DNA of 63,120 nucleotides from Pleurotus djamor (taxonomy: Eukaryota; Basidiomycota; Agaricomycetes; Agaricales; Pleurotaceae). Where the stretch lies: positions 2,857-65,976 of the forward strand of contig JAPEVF010000229.1 in NCBI GenBank assembly GCA_029747585.1, given 5' to 3'. A model generated the notes under the pieces. That model saw nothing but the letters and a program-made list of their open reading frames with translations, was not told the DNA's origin and did no database searches. Positions 24,601-36,499 of the stretch are shown piece by piece; position 1 is the first letter of the stretch; each line of letters starts with the position of its first letter. A program made the translations under genes and the position numbers.

Positions 24601-25874
24601 CGTACCCGCCCATTCCCGGAAATTGTCCGTTACCTTGAGTTTGGAGTTGGATAGCTGCCGAGAGTTTGTGGAGATATTCCTTCTTATTCTTCAAGTCGTT
24701 CTGGAGAGCTTGCGTCTTCTGGATGAAAGCTTGCTCCGGGAGACCCCCTCTATTGGAAGCCAACTGAAGCAAAGCCTGATCGGATGCGGTAATCATCGTC
24801 CGAATTTGATTGGCGCGCTCTCTGAGCTCGTTCAGAGTCATCATCCGCCGAGTGGGAGTAGCGCCAGGAGCCTGTGCGCCTTCGGGATTCTGAGGCATGT
24901 TGGGAGGCATGCCATTCGGAGGAGGTTGAGGCGAAGTATGGGAGGGTGAACGACGGATGCCATCGGGAGTTCCCATCGAAGGAGGGGTAAAGATGTCTGG
25001 CTGCGCTCCTTGCATTTGTTGTTGCTGTTGCGCCTGTTCTCGTTGCATGGCCTGCATATGTGCGACCAGTGCAGGCCCGGGGGCGTTCTGGTTCTGCTGG
25101 TTTTGGGCCATGGATATCAAGCCCAGCTGACGGCTAGCTTGTAGCGCTCGGAAAGCGGCTACACCCCCACTAGCCATGGCGTTACCCAATCCCATATTGC
25201 CGAAACCGGGGGGCATGTTGGGTTGACCACCAGATTGATCGTGGAACGGAGGCTGATGTGGGGGATGGCCTCCAAGTTGGTTTACACCGAGCGAAAACTG
25301 CTGCTGCTGATGCTGCTGGTGCTGGTGTTGTTGCTGCATCATGGTGCGAGTCCGAAGTAGGTCGGCCATCTACCGAAGAAGGGCGGTCAGTCAACGTCCG
25401 ATTCTGCACGGGATAGAAGTATAGGAAGCGCTAAGTGTGCAAAGAGTGATGATGCTTGGTCGAGCCCAAACGCAGCAGACAAATAGGCTGTCGTACTTGG
25501 CTCGAAGTGGATGTAACACTCGTGAGAACGTGGAAGACGAGACGATGGAAGGGTGTTGGTGCAACATGGCAGAGGAAATTGGAACAAGAACGAGTAAATA
25601 CCTGATTCGTTGTGTCCATCCCTTGACCTGCGCCTCTAAACTGTGGTAATTGTGACATCTGCTGCCATAATCGAGCGTTGTTGTCCTGCATCGGCATATT
25701 GCCTACCTGGCCGGGTTGGAGATCCTGAAGCTGCTGCATCTGCTGTTGTTGAGCCTGAGATAGCTGATTTGTCTGATTCAACTGAGACTGCTGCTGGTTA
25801 TGTTGCTGCTGGAGCATGGAGGGGTTGAAATTTTGGATGTGAGGGTATGATGACTGGGGTAGTCGATCCGCCAT
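21647..25874 (-). CDS. SWI1: ARID-domain SWI/SNF subunit (Swi1/ARID1-like)
   Basis: Long minus-strand gene starting MADRLPQSSYPHIQNFNPS at 25874. The first half is Gln/Pro/Met-rich, with CAG-type tracts near 25300-25340 and 25745-25812 and HQHQQHQQQQF runs. The ARID domain follows (PLAKSRFDDAYASFCKSKN, PIDLHGLHRNVLMEGGF, VTQKDLWAVIGARMNF, IYKEYLAAFDAVYI). After it come helical segments and a Pro-rich and acidic C-terminal part that includes IKTEEMPDPLRVGIWKEI. This is the layout of fungal Swi1, the DNA-contacting subunit of the BAF-type remodeller. As printed the frame ends at 21647 after an odd hydrophobic tail. If the N at 21754 is a spurious inserted base, the protein instead ends at 21718 with TMPPVEWSVPS. 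Confidence 0.85.
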
Positions 25875-26982
25875 GAGAGCCTCAGTGATGTGAGGGAGTA
25901 CAACGGGCAGAGACAGTCCGCAACGGCGGAGGGGCCGTTGATGCTGTGCGGGACGGGGAGGGAGGAGGTTGAGGAAGGGCGGAGGAAGGGGAGGTGATGG
26001 TGGTGGGAGCAAGAGAACGCTCGCACAACTCCTTGCCTTTGCCACTAGCCAGTGATTATGTAATTATCCATTTCGAGGTTAGCTAACGCGTCGTCACTCT
26101 CGTTTCTCTTCCTCCGGTCATTCTTCGGTCGCTGCGACCTCTCACCTGCGTCTTCCTCAGACTTCTCAGGTGTCCCCATCACCTCAAGCCTCGCCAACAC
26201 ACCTTGCGCAGGAAACTAGCCAACGACCGAGGAATCCAAGTGCCCACCGACCAGAACGGCATCAATCCTTTCGGGGCTAGTATTGTACTTCTCGGACGGT
26301 GCACTGGCCCTCCGTACAATATCTGAGACCACATATACAATGTAATAGCAACAAATAATAGCCAAAATATGTGCTCGACGTCGACACTCACTATCAACGA
26401 GACAGTGCAACGAGCGGATCAGAAGATCCCCCTCGAGCTGAAGTTTCGGTGACCTGGAACGCTGGATTGACACTGCCTATCATGGGAAGTTGATTCGACC
26501 CATAAGCTTTAAATTGTTATCCATCAACCTGATACTTGATATTCCGCCGAAAGCGCTTCCCATTCCTGGTGTTGCCCCCCCCCCCTCGGTGTACGTAGCC
26601 ATGTTGCCTCTGGCCGACTTCCGTACATCTGTGTGCGCCGTGGCCCCTATCACCCCTAGGATGCATCTAATTCCGAGCGCATCACTTGAAACGTTGAAGC
26701 GGTACTCGCACCACTCGCTACATGAGCCGGGCTGCATTCTTCATCAAAAAACAGCCTCCTCTGGCTAACTGAGAGGACCCTCAGTCCCAAAACAACGCTC
26801 TCCCGAGTCCGTAAGACCGAGGAGGAACGTGTGACAATAACGGTGCCAGAAATGGCAGGCAACGTGTGACAGGGGGCCCGCTGCCTGGAGGCTCGCAGAA
26901 CAGAGACTCTTTGCCGTCCTCCATATCGACATCCAAGCATCTCCTCCTCCTCGTTCCCTTCTCTCGCACTCACTTCTCCGAT
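25875..26982. promoter_or_regulatory. Divergent intergenic region SWI1 / MAF1
   Basis: An 1108-base stretch between two divergent regulators. The part next to MAF1 is CT-rich, as in a long 5' leader. A run of eleven C residues occupies 26575-26585. The frames present on both strands do not look like conserved protein. No tRNA boxes were found. Confidence 0.4.
26575..26585 (+). repeat. C11 homopolymer
   Basis: Eleven consecutive C in the SWI1/MAF1 intergenic region. Its length is likely to be unreliable in the assembly. Confidence 0.8.
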
Positions 26983-28147
26983 ATGAAGTACATTGAATAC
27001 CCTTCACTCACAAGGCTCGCGCAGGCGCTTACACACGAAGGCCCTGAATGCTCAGTTCACACCCGTATCGAGGCATACAGTTGCAAGAACATTAAGCGAG
27101 ACAAGAAGCTCTTCAAATCCCTCGAACATGCCTACAAAGACGAAATATCAAACTCACCGCCGTTACCTTCATGGCTTGCCTTGGACCATGAAGCCGAAAT
27201 GACCCCTTTTGGGCCCATGAAAGAACATTCGTCGCGAAAGACTCTCTACCTCCTTATTGCCACTCTAAACATCGCGTTTCCCGACCATGAGTTCTCCGAT
27301 GTCAAGCCTGCCCATTTCAACAAAGAGGAGAGCGGCGCGAGCGTGCTCAACGCCCTTAGCAACACGCTCGTATCTCCACATAGAGCAGGCATGAACGCAC
27401 CGAGAACATACTCATCCTACCCCCCAACCTCGGCTGATTTCTTCCCTTCTTCTGTACCCAGCACCGGCACGTCACCCTACAACAACAGTATTCCTCCCAG
27501 CCCCTTCGCTCCACCGCCCATAGTGTCTGGTACACACCCGTCTTTGTACCGGATGCTGGATGAGGTCATTGGCCTTGCTGACTGTGAAGTCTTCTCCTTC
27601 GCCCCAGAAATAGAGGCAGATCCCCATGCCAACGACTACTCTGACGATGAAGATGATGTCGCCTCTGTCGGGGACGAAGACTCCTCCAGCGACCTCGACG
27701 ACGAGGCCCCCTTTGAATTCGACGATTNATGACATCGACGAAGCCAAACCCCACCGCAGCACGAGCACCAGTCCCACCAATTCCATCCTCCAGTCATCCA
27801 CACGCAGTTCCCTCCGCGAGAAGCTCTCCTCACACTTACCCTCTTCTTCGTTCCCTCAAATAAGACTCAAACGAAGAGGAGCATTGCTCTGGTCGTCACA
27901 CTGGTTCTTCTTAAACAGAAAACTTAAGCGTGTCTTATTCATCTCCGTCTGGGCACGGACCAGGGGTGCAGGGCGGTCTTGGATAAGCGATGAAGAGAAT
28001 GTTGGGCTTTCGTGGAACGTGGGCGACAACGTGGACAAGGAATTGAGTAAGGAGAGGTTTGTTGGGTGGGAAGGGGCAGCGGGTTTGGGGGCGAGGGCCA
28101 TGGGGCTGGCAGCAGGCCACGGCCAAGGAAGGGTAAGCCTTCTGTGA
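26983..28147 (+). CDS. MAF1: MAF1, repressor of RNA polymerase III
   Basis: Starts MKYIEYPSLTRLAQALTHEG at 26983. Box A continues through HTRIEAYSCKNIKRDKKLFKSLE. The middle has HSSRKTLYLLIATLNIAFPDHEFSDV, then LYRMLDEVIGLADCEVFSFAPE. The B/C region is ALLWSSHWFFLNRKLKRVLF and ISVWARTRG. Maf1 binds Pol III and blocks Brf1 when TORC1 signalling is low. An acidic and Ser-rich insert of about 85 residues separates the EADPH segment from LWSSHWFF; in human MAF1 these are almost adjacent. The printed sequence shifts frame at the N at 28 bases into that line (27728): removing this one N restores a continuous frame (GAT TAT GAC). An intron after GGCCAAGGAAGG could give an alternative short end. Confidence 0.92.
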
Positions 28148-29317
28148 ACATGTCGGTAAGTCACTGGCTGCGATTGGTGACTAAAATGTCAACTCACGCA
28201 CCTTCTCATAGCTATTTCTCTGTTAATCATCTCCTCCATAGCGTCTTGGAACAAGATGCACACTTATGCCTTACATTATCCTAGGACCTTATATCCCCTT
28301 GTATTCATGTAACAGTAGTCTGCCGGCAACGGCTGTAAGATAAGAGTATGAGCGGTTGAAAACCTGCAGGCTGTGGAAGACTAGTCGCACACACACCTAT
28401 TTATGCCTACCCTTTTGATACATCTCACATGCACAACCAACACGTCAACGGACCCAGTTTAAACCGGCACGAGTCCGAGACGTTCAGTCATGTGGGTCGC
28501 CAGCAAGTTACGATGGATAACGGCGAGGTGGTAAGACGGGTGTAAAGTGCATCCATCTGGACGATGGTCTACACACAGGGTCTTCAACTTCAAGCTCCAT
28601 GCATCATGCATCAGTGCGAGGCAGTCAGTCGACTTGATGGCACGGGGGCGAAGGACGGCGAGCGATTAGACAGTCCATCATGAGAGCATGAGCAGCGCTG
28701 TTATATCAGAGCCATAGTATCGAGGATAGAGGAGGGTGGAAGGAGGAGGAGGAGAGAGGGAGGAAAGGTGATTTTAATAGCAAAAAATATTCACGGAGCG
28801 AGGTGACTCAACGAACGATCGATGAGGTGTGCCCAATGCGGAAGTTCGATCGGTGCTATCTGATTGGCCAACCCTGACTAGCTTGCTCACGTGACTGTGT
28901 GAACGTCCATCCATATATATTCTCCTCGCCTTGCAGATTTTTTTCTTCGATTCTTCCACGATCAAAAACGCCAGTGATGATACTTGGTGGTGCAGCGAGT
29001 TGAGCTCGACCCGCCTTTCGAGGCTGTGGCCGGCGTTGACATCGCCCGTTCGGCACCAACTACCTTGTTACTGTAAAGGGACGGGCTTGCGAAATCTGAC
29101 GGCGTCTCTGTTGGTCGTGGAGGAATCATCGGTGGTATCACATCCTTGTATTTACTTGCGTTGTACTTTACATAGCCCAAATCCTATGCAAGAGATTGAT
29201 TTGGATAATACGCAACGATATTGAGCAACGAAGTACAGTGAAAGATACAATTTGGGGAACTGACGAGACAATCGAGACAATAATGTTACAAAGTCTAAGG
29301 TAGGCAAGTAGAAGATC
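28148..29317. other. 1.17-kb region between MAF1 and MsrA 3' ends
   Basis: The flanking genes converge here, so no promoter is expected, yet the gap is long. It contains a purine-rich GGA tract (28731-28770), a TATATATA-like patch near 28913 and a minus-strand open stretch at 28962-29180 with a Pro-rich PPMIPPRPTETPSDF segment. That could be one exon of an unrecognised small gene, but I cannot build a start-to-stop model. No tRNA is evident. Confidence 0.35.
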
Positions 29318-30122
29318 CTACCAATGGAGACGGTGGGTCGGGCATTGGTAACCATTAGTATTCTTGAATAGATAGAGCTGGTGGTACTCTTCCGCATCCC
29401 ACCATTCGCCAGCCGGGGTGATTTCGGTCACAATCTTCTTTCCTCGGGGCGTAAAGTGCTTAGCCTGAACCTCGGCGGTTACTCTTTTCGCAACCTCGAC
29501 TTGTTCGGGGGTATGTGTGTAGATAGCCGAGCGGTATTCTGCGTCGAGACATATGGGTATACCGTTTAAAGTGGTGCACAGAATCAATGGAGAACTTACG
29601 AGTACCAACGTCACCGCCCTGACGGTTCTCCGTAGTCGGGTCGTGAGTGCGATAGAAGAACTCTGTGTGAGATGGTTAGAAAAGCGCCTCGGCTGACAAA
29701 CTTGAGAAAAGAACCACTCACCAACGAGCTGAGCATAAGTGACCTTGCTAGGGTCAAACTCAATTCGAACGGCCTCAGCATGATCTGTCGCCCCGGTACA
29801 AACTGTCTTATAGTCCGGGTTCTTCACGAGGGGGTTGCCTCCTGTATACCCAACGGATGTCGTCAAGATTCCCTTGCCCTGTGAAGGTGGGAAGTGCTTC
29901 AAGAAAATATGCTCTACGCCCCAGAAGCATCCGGCAGCGAAGGTGGCGATCTCTGAGGATACGTTTGCTAAGAGCAAAGAGCAATAGAAACAACCCTTCA
30001 GGGCGAGAATCACAAGAACGTTTCGATTGGAAAAACGCACCATCAGACATGCTGGTTCTGTAGGCTGCTGGGTCGACTTTACGAGGGCCTGAGGCAAAGA
30101 TGGACTTTATGCGACCTAGCAT
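29318..30122 (-). CDS. MXR1: Peptide methionine sulfoxide reductase MsrA
   Basis: Minus-strand spliced gene starting MLGRIKSIFASGPRKVDPA at 30122. Landmarks are SEIATFAAGCFWGVEHIF (catalytic Cys in GCFWG), TSVGYTGG, TDHAEAVRIEFDPSKVTY, a short exon with FFYRTHDPTTENRQGGDVGT, EYRSAIYTHTPEQ and AGEWWDAEEYHQLYLF. This is complete MsrA, which reduces the S epimer of methionine sulfoxide in proteins and repairs oxidative damage. The C-terminus NGYQCPTHRLHW holds a Cys in the usual resolving position. No MsrB domain is fused. The N-terminal extension before the domain is short and basic and could be a weak mitochondrial signal, but this is uncertain. Confidence 0.93.
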
Positions 30123-30516
30123 GTCCTGATCAGTAAAGCGAATTGCTCGTGGTTTGGATGAGTGATTGCGCACTGACGGCGACCGACAAGATTTTTGAGC
30201 TCGTCTGTGATGAGGGCTGCTAGCGTCGATCTGTTTGGAGCTGTTGATTATGCTGTGCCTAAATTCCGATTACTCATCCGGTATTCACTCCGCTAGCCGC
30301 GCCGTTTACGAGTTCTCCAGACGGACGGAGGGTGTACATCTTGGATAGAGCGATGCAGATGCGCTCTTCGTGGAATAAAGTGACTACGAACAGGATTCGT
30401 AAACGAGGTGTTGATGGTACCAGATAGCGTAGTAAGTAAAGTAATGCGTATGGATGAATCGATGAGTACAAAGGGTTAGGGAAGAGTCCGTGACATTAGA
30501 GGCAGAAATACGGTGA
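30123..30516. promoter_or_regulatory. Region upstream of MsrA
   Basis: 394 bases between the MsrA start and the stop of the next minus-strand gene. It should contain the MsrA promoter. I recognise no motif or gene. Confidence 0.35.
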
Positions 30517-32099
30517 TCAAAGTCCCAAGGGAGCTTGGGCGGGATGCAGAGTAAACGAATGTGACGCTGGGTGAGGGACTACACGAAGATTGATAGTATA
30601 CATGCTCGTCCCATTTTCATAGCCGTGGTGAACAGATTCGACATCGAACGATGTCCCGGGTGGGAATACCCACTCAATCTTGTCGTCTTCAAAGCTGAGT
30701 GGTGTGACATAACCAGGAATGTCCCATATCCAGGTCCCGTGTGGCGGACGAGCAACGAGGATTATACCGTTCTGGTAGTGCAGGGCAATATCCATAGAAT
30801 CAGAGAAGCTCCATGCTTGCTTCGTGGTGACAAGGCTGCCTGGACGGAAGAGATTCGCCAAGGTCTCGTTAAACGTCATCCTCAGAGGGAGACCTTCTGG
30901 TCCCGCGTTGCTCGTAAATTGGTGGAACTCGGCGGCGAATTGGTCCAAGTTGAGTTGAGATATGTCGATTTGGCCACTGTAAAGTGTAGGGACTGCGAGA
31001 ACTGACGTGCGAGGCAGAGAGAGCAACGCCGCAAGGAGTAGTCTATTCTCCACTAAGCTGAATTCTTGGAGTTGAGGGAGAACGGCGTCGAGTTGGCTTA
31101 GTACAACGTCTAAGGAATTCGCAGGTTCCATGAGGAAGGAGTGCATGAAATCTGGGTTGCTCGGGATGAATGGCGACCAGGAAGAGTTGTAGATAGCCAC
31201 GGCCAGACTATGTCGATCTATCGGTGGTGGATCTTGCTATTTGAGTACACAGTTGGACACTTGAATCAGAAAGATGATACCACCAAGCACGCACTGGTAT
31301 CGAGGTGTATTCGAAGATCATTGGGAGGACCATGCGAGCAAATGATGCAGTGGTCCAATCGTAAGCAACCATGGCGAGTTCGTAGCTGTAAGGGGAGAAA
31401 GGAAAATATTGCTTTCCAAGAGCTCGAATCTCGTGGGACGTCTTTCCTTCTCCAGGCGATTGGGGATACGGTATCAACCCGTCGTGTATCTTCCGTCGTA
31501 TGTAATCGACGTCACGAACCGATATTTCGGGAAGAGGCTTCATGTATCCCCCAACCTGGGCGTCAGAGGATCCCGACAACGTCCAAGAGCCATTGCCGGG
31601 GAGAACGAGATCGAAGATGGAAGGAGACGAAGTGTGGTTTAGGTAGTGACCATTGACATGCAGTGACCAAGAGGTGGAGATGGGATCGAAGGTCGGCTCC
31701 ATTTCGAGGAAATCGAGGAAGCCTTGATTCTCAACGATAAGTCGTTCGGACGCGTAGGAGCCTCCTCGTAGATCCAAGAGACCTCCACCGTCGCTGAACC
31801 ACATCCGAGCTCCCGTAGGGTTGTAAACGCGCCCAAGCTGCCACATGCAGAGCGAATAGAGGGAGAAAAAGACAGAACGTTTTTGAAATACATATTTGAT
31901 GGCTTTTATAGAGGTCAGGGTTGGGGTACCTCGCCACTCGCCAAGGCCGTCGAGGAGTTTTGCCTGTGTACGCCGTAACTGAGGTCTCGCCTCTCGCGGT
32001 TCCTAAGACCAATCCATCTATCAGCCAAGCCCTTTCTTAAGAATATTTCACCTTTATTCTGCGGCCCACGACAAGGAAAGCCATATTATTCGGGTTCAT
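30517..32099 (-). CDS. Unknown fungal type II membrane or secreted protein
   Basis: Minus-strand gene that I could splice into one frame: a short first exon ([16 protein letters not shown]), an intron, a long exon with a hydrophobic segment ([19 protein letters not shown]) and a domain with many N-glycosylation sequons (NHT, NGS, NSS, NET, NGT). A second intron lies before [20 protein letters not shown]. The body has blocks such as [18 protein letters not shown] and [19 protein letters not shown], with many aromatic residues and an end at HPAQAPLGL. One segment near the N-terminus followed by a glycosylated domain suggests a single-pass lumenal or extracellular protein. I do not recognise the family. 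The 5' exon is the least certain part. The start lies 141 bp from the MGM1 start, head-to-head. Confidence 0.6.
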
Positions 32100-32240
32100 G
32101 TCGCGTTCGGTGTCGGCTGCATGCATCAAGTGGCTGAATATTTGAAAACTAGTGTCGTGGGAAAGCACGACCTTTTCTGGCACGCCGAAGCGTGTGCGTC
32201 ACTTCTTGCCTCCGCCCTCGACTTCCACTCAAGCACTGGG

Positions 32241-35200
32241 ATGATCTCTGCATTCCGTCGCAAAGCTCAGAATGTCGTTCAACCCTTGAAGAAAACGGTA
32301 ACGTATGGCTTGAACGCCTCTACGCCACCTCGAAGCCTCGCTCGGCTTTGTCATCGTCAATATGCAACTTTTCTGGCTTCGGGCTCGCTTCGTCGAAGAT
32401 ATGCTTCGCCATCCCCAGCATCACTACGACATATGCACGTTCGCGCGATATCTTATTCCTCAATACCAAGATTCGTTGCACGCGCTTTCCGCGTTCCGAT
32501 AGCTGGAATGACCGTGGGCGCAGGTGGGCTTGGATATGCAAACTATAAGTTTGAAGGTACGTATTACTATTCTTCTGTTAGCAATGCTGTTACTCAAGAA
32601 TTGCTCAAGAATTTCGAAAACAAACGTCTTCTTGGATGAACTCAATCCAAGATACGGCCACAGACTTATTTGATTCCGCCTCCGATGGTTTCAAAGTCGT
32701 ATCATCACGAGTCTCCGAGGTTAAACTCCCCACTATGGAGACCCCACAGTTCTTGAAGGACCTATTTGCGTCTACAGAAGGTGATAAAAAGGGCAGCAGT
32801 GAGGGAGAAGAGGAATCGCGAGATGGTTCAAACGGCAAATCTCCCAAAGAGGACGCCGCTATCGCTGCCCTCGTCGCTGCAACCATGTCCTCACCCTCCG
32901 ACTCTTCATCTCACTCGGACTCATCCGAAACTGATCGCCGTCAGAATGGTCTCATGAACTTGACGAAGAAGCTTATCGAGATAAGGAGCATGCTGCTGAG
33001 CATTGACCAAAGCGATGCCCTCAAACTGCCCAGTATTGTTGTCATTGGAAGTCAAAGTTCGGGAAAGAGTTCAGTGCTTGAAGCTATCGTTGGCCATGAA
33101 TTTCTACCAAAGTATGTATTTACCTTGCCCTTGTTATCATTTCTTCGACTGACTCTTTCATAGAGGCAACAACATGGTCACACGCCGACCTATCGAACTC
33201 ACTTTGATACATACCCCTGGCGCTGCAGCAGAATACGGTGAATTTCCAGCCCTTGGCTTGGGGAAGATAACCGATTTTTCTCAAATACAAAAGACACTCA
33301 CCGATCTAAACCTCGCCGTTCCTGCTTCCGAAGCCGTTTCCAACGACCCCATTGACCTCCGCATCTACTCACCCCATGTACCCGACCTTACATTGATTGA
33401 CCTTCCTGGATACGTGCAAATTTCTTCCATGGATCAACCTGAGTCCTTGAAGGAGAAGATTGCTCAGCTCTGCGACAAGTACATTCGGGAGCCGAATATC
33501 GTATTGGCAGTTTGTGCTGCTGATGTAGATTTGGCTAACTCACCCGCTCTACGAGCCAGTCGTAAGGTTGATCCACTTGGGCTGCGGACGATCGGTGTTA
33601 TTACCAAGATGGATCTGGTGCCCCCAGAACAGGGCGCCGGTATCCTCGCTGGCAATAGGTATCCATTGCACCTTGGCTACGTCGGTGTCGTTGCAAAGTC
33701 ATCTGGAAAGAGGTCAAAGCGAGACAATACCGCTCTCATCGCCCAGAAGGGTGAAAGCGATTACTTTGGTTCTCACAAGGATGTCTTCGGCGCGTCATCC
33801 TCGCTGATGGTTGGCACCGACACCCTTCGACGGCGGTTGATGGAGGTTCTTGAATCCTCCATGGCGTCTTCGCTCCACGGCATCACCAACGCCGTTCAAC
33901 TTGAACTTGAAGAAGCAACTTATCAATTTAAGGTCCAATACAATGACCGACGGATTACGGCTGAATCCTATGTTGCTGAGACCATGGATACCTTGAAGCT
34001 GCGTTTCAAGGAAGCTACAAATCAATTCAAGCGTCCCATCATTCGCGCGAAGCTCAAGGCTATGTTGGAGGACAAAGTTATGGACGTACTGGAGCAACTC
34101 TACTGGTTGGACAAACGCGCACCAGAGCTTGGTGTTATCGCACAAGACCCGAAGCTACGACCAGAGGACGTTGAACCGTATTGGAGACATAAACTCGAAG
34201 CTGCCTCTTCCTTACTCACCAAATCTGGCGTTGGTCGTGACTCGACTCTGCTCGTCGCGGATGGTCTTCGTGCACTCATCGACTCTATCGCATCCGCTGA
34301 ACCCTTCAATTTCCATCCTCGTGCTGCTGAGCGCCTTGTTCAATTTTCGCATATGATCCTTCGCGACCGTATTGGCGTTACTTCAGATCAAGTCGAGAAT
34401 TGTATAAAGCCTTACAAGTACGAGGTCGAGGTTGAAGAGCGTGAATGGGAGAAGGGCAGGCAGAATGCTATCGACTTGTTCGAGAAGGAGGTGGTGATGT
34501 GTGAGACTAAGCTCAAAGATATCAGGAAGAAAGTTGGTGGAAGCCGTCGGTTGGGTGGGTTGGTGAGGTATGTTCAAGAGCTGGAAGAACAAGAGAAAGT
34601 TCGGAAGGCAAAACGGATTGCTGCTGCTGGAGAAGACGATACTCCCGATGAGCTTCCAGACTCATACCGCTACCCTCCTGCACAAATCTTGGATGGTATG
34701 TCATTGCCTCACCCGAGCATTTACTGCATGAACTTATTCATTCCGTGCTCTAGCCCGTCATGCGATTCTTTATACTGATCGCTTAGGTGTTCTGCGGCTC
34801 CGATTGGCCGCCTTGAAGTCTAAACGATGCAAAGGCGGTCCTGACAACGACGTCTTGTGTCCTGAAGCCTTCCTCAATGTCGTCGCGGATAAACTCGCGT
34901 ATACATCGGCCATGTTCATCAATATTGAACTGCTGGATCAATTCTTTTATCAAGTACGTGACACTCATCTTTTTCCTCGAAATTTCGCTCAACCCCCTCC
35001 ACCGCCCAGTTCCCCCGGGAAATTGATTCCAGGTTATTGTACGATCTTGATCGCAAAGAGATCGTTGAATTTGCGAGAGAGAACCCTGTTGTTCGCCGGC
35101 ATCTTGATCTACAGGAACGGAAAGATAAACTTGAAGAGGTACGTCATCGTCACGGGTTCTTGATTCCTCGACTGAAAACGACCTTGTTAAGGTGATGAAA

Positions 35201-35284
35201 CAACTCAATAGTCTATCCACTCTACGACAAGACGCTCAGCCTGCTCCTCGCCGACAGCGAGGGCTTTTTGGAAACATGTTCTGA
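32241..35284 (+). CDS. MGM1: Mgm1/OPA1 mitochondrial inner-membrane dynamin
   Basis: Starts [18 protein letters not shown] at 32241, a basic presequence rich in Arg and Ser. A first hydrophobic segment follows ([20 protein letters not shown]), then a Ser/Glu-rich stretch with [18 protein letters not shown], a possible rhomboid-type cleavage region. The GTPase shows G1 [11 protein letters not shown]2 TRRPIEL, G3 DLPG and G4 TKMD. The middle and effector domains are complete and the gene ends QRGLFGNMF at 35284. Mgm1 fuses inner membranes and shapes cristae; long and short forms arise by cleavage. Introns are short and mostly in the 3' half. An early ATG at 32121 exists, but the presequence fits 32241 better. 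Confidence 0.93.
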
Positions 35285-35531
35285 CGCGAACCTCCCTTTA
35301 TCATGATTTAATATTTTATGGGATTTACCTTTACAGTGATACCACTCACACCACCTTCGTTTGTTATAGAACCACCACTTACTCTACCTCATGTATAACA
35401 CGAATATTATGCACATATCTCTCATCCTCATCATTGATTGGCGGAGATTGACGGAACGATATAATTAGGGCTACGGATACACCAAAAATAGCATGCGAAC
35501 GGACGAAGTCTATCCAAGAAGTGTGTAAGAC

Positions 35532-36156
35532 TTATAGCTTGGCTTGCTTACCCTTGGCCACCTAGGATGGGACGGTGGGTGAGTGAATTCGACCAAGTAG
35601 GAGCCGCGTACCTTGAGAACGTTCTCAAGTTTGGTTGCGAGCATCATGTTGCCCTTGGTCTTGAGCTTTCCGGTCATGAAAGCTTTCTGTCCGGTCAACT
35701 AGATTCCCGAGGTAAGTTCACAAACTAAGCGTTCAATCAAACACATAGCGACGTACCTTGCCTGAAGCGAGGAGCATGAAAGTCTCGTCGGACAAGATGA
35801 TGATAACGTCGGGTTTGGGCTTGGCAACAGCACCCTTCACGACGGTACCCTCTTTCTTCATGTCAATGGTCCAAACGGCTTCCTGCTTGTCATCGTTGGT
35901 GATGCGAAGCTCGAAGATGCCCTTGGTCTAGATGGACCATTAATTAGACGTCCAGACGTCCAAACGGAATTGGCGGTGAGGGGACACGTACCTTGTTGAC
36001 AAAGTCCTTCTTCTCCTTCTCGGAGAAAGTGCTGAACGCCTTGTCAATGTCGACAATGACATCCGAGGCCTAAAGAGAAGTCAAATGAATATACGCGTCG
36101 TCAGCAGTGAGCGAGGCTGTGGTCACCTTGAAGCCAGCAACAGCGAGATCAGACAT
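35532..36156 (-). CDS. SCP2 sterol/lipid-carrier protein with PTS1
   Basis: Five-exon gene of 131 codons starting MSDLAVAGFK at 36156. The single SCP2 domain includes DIDKAFSTFSEKEKKDFVNK, GIFELRITNDDKQEAVWT, KPKPDVIIILSDETFMLLASGK and QKAFMTGKLKTKGNMMLATK. The last exon adds VAKGKQAKL, whose AKL end is a type-1 peroxisomal targeting signal. Small fungal SCP2 proteins bind fatty acyl-CoA and sterols and assist beta-oxidation. The gene faces DUF6593-like across a 386-bp divergent region with TATA-like boxes on both sides. It converges with MGM1. Confidence 0.92.
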
Positions 36157-36230
36157 AGTGTACGGTAAAAGAAGAGGAGGAAGTGGAAGAAGAGAAAGTT
36201 GGATAGTTTAGAAAGAGAGACACCCCGCCT

Positions 36231-36237
36231 TGATATA
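36231..36237 (-). promoter_or_regulatory. TATA-like box for SCP2
   Basis: TATATCA on the minus strand, about 75 bp before the SCP2 ATG, followed by a GGCGGGG patch. Position is plausible for a core promoter; assigned by sequence only. Confidence 0.4.
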
Positions 36238-36493
36238 ACAGGCTAAGAAATGGCGTGGGCGAAGACGCCAAGACATGTGATTGGTAGCATGTGACAAGTT
36301 AGCATGCTTGTTTCCTTCCTCCTTCCACTTTCTACTTTTCTCGTGCAACTCTTCCCCACACTTCTCCGGCCCCGGAATCGTAGAATGCCTAGGTACCGCT
36401 CAGTACGGAGCTAAGGGGTAAAGGGGGCCGTCGTAAAATTAGAGACAGTAGACCAGGCAGTTCCTCGACCTCCGCAGCATCAGTCTTTAAACA

Positions 36494-36499
36494 TATAAA
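36494..36499 (+). promoter_or_regulatory. TATA box for DUF6593-like gene
   Basis: TATAAA 44 bp before the ATG at 36543, in the context ACATATAAAGTG. Confidence 0.45.

Noticed and set aside
25875..26480. Possible gene upstream of SWI1
   Set aside because: Frames on both strands are short, overlap each other and lack conserved patterns; the stretch fits a promoter.
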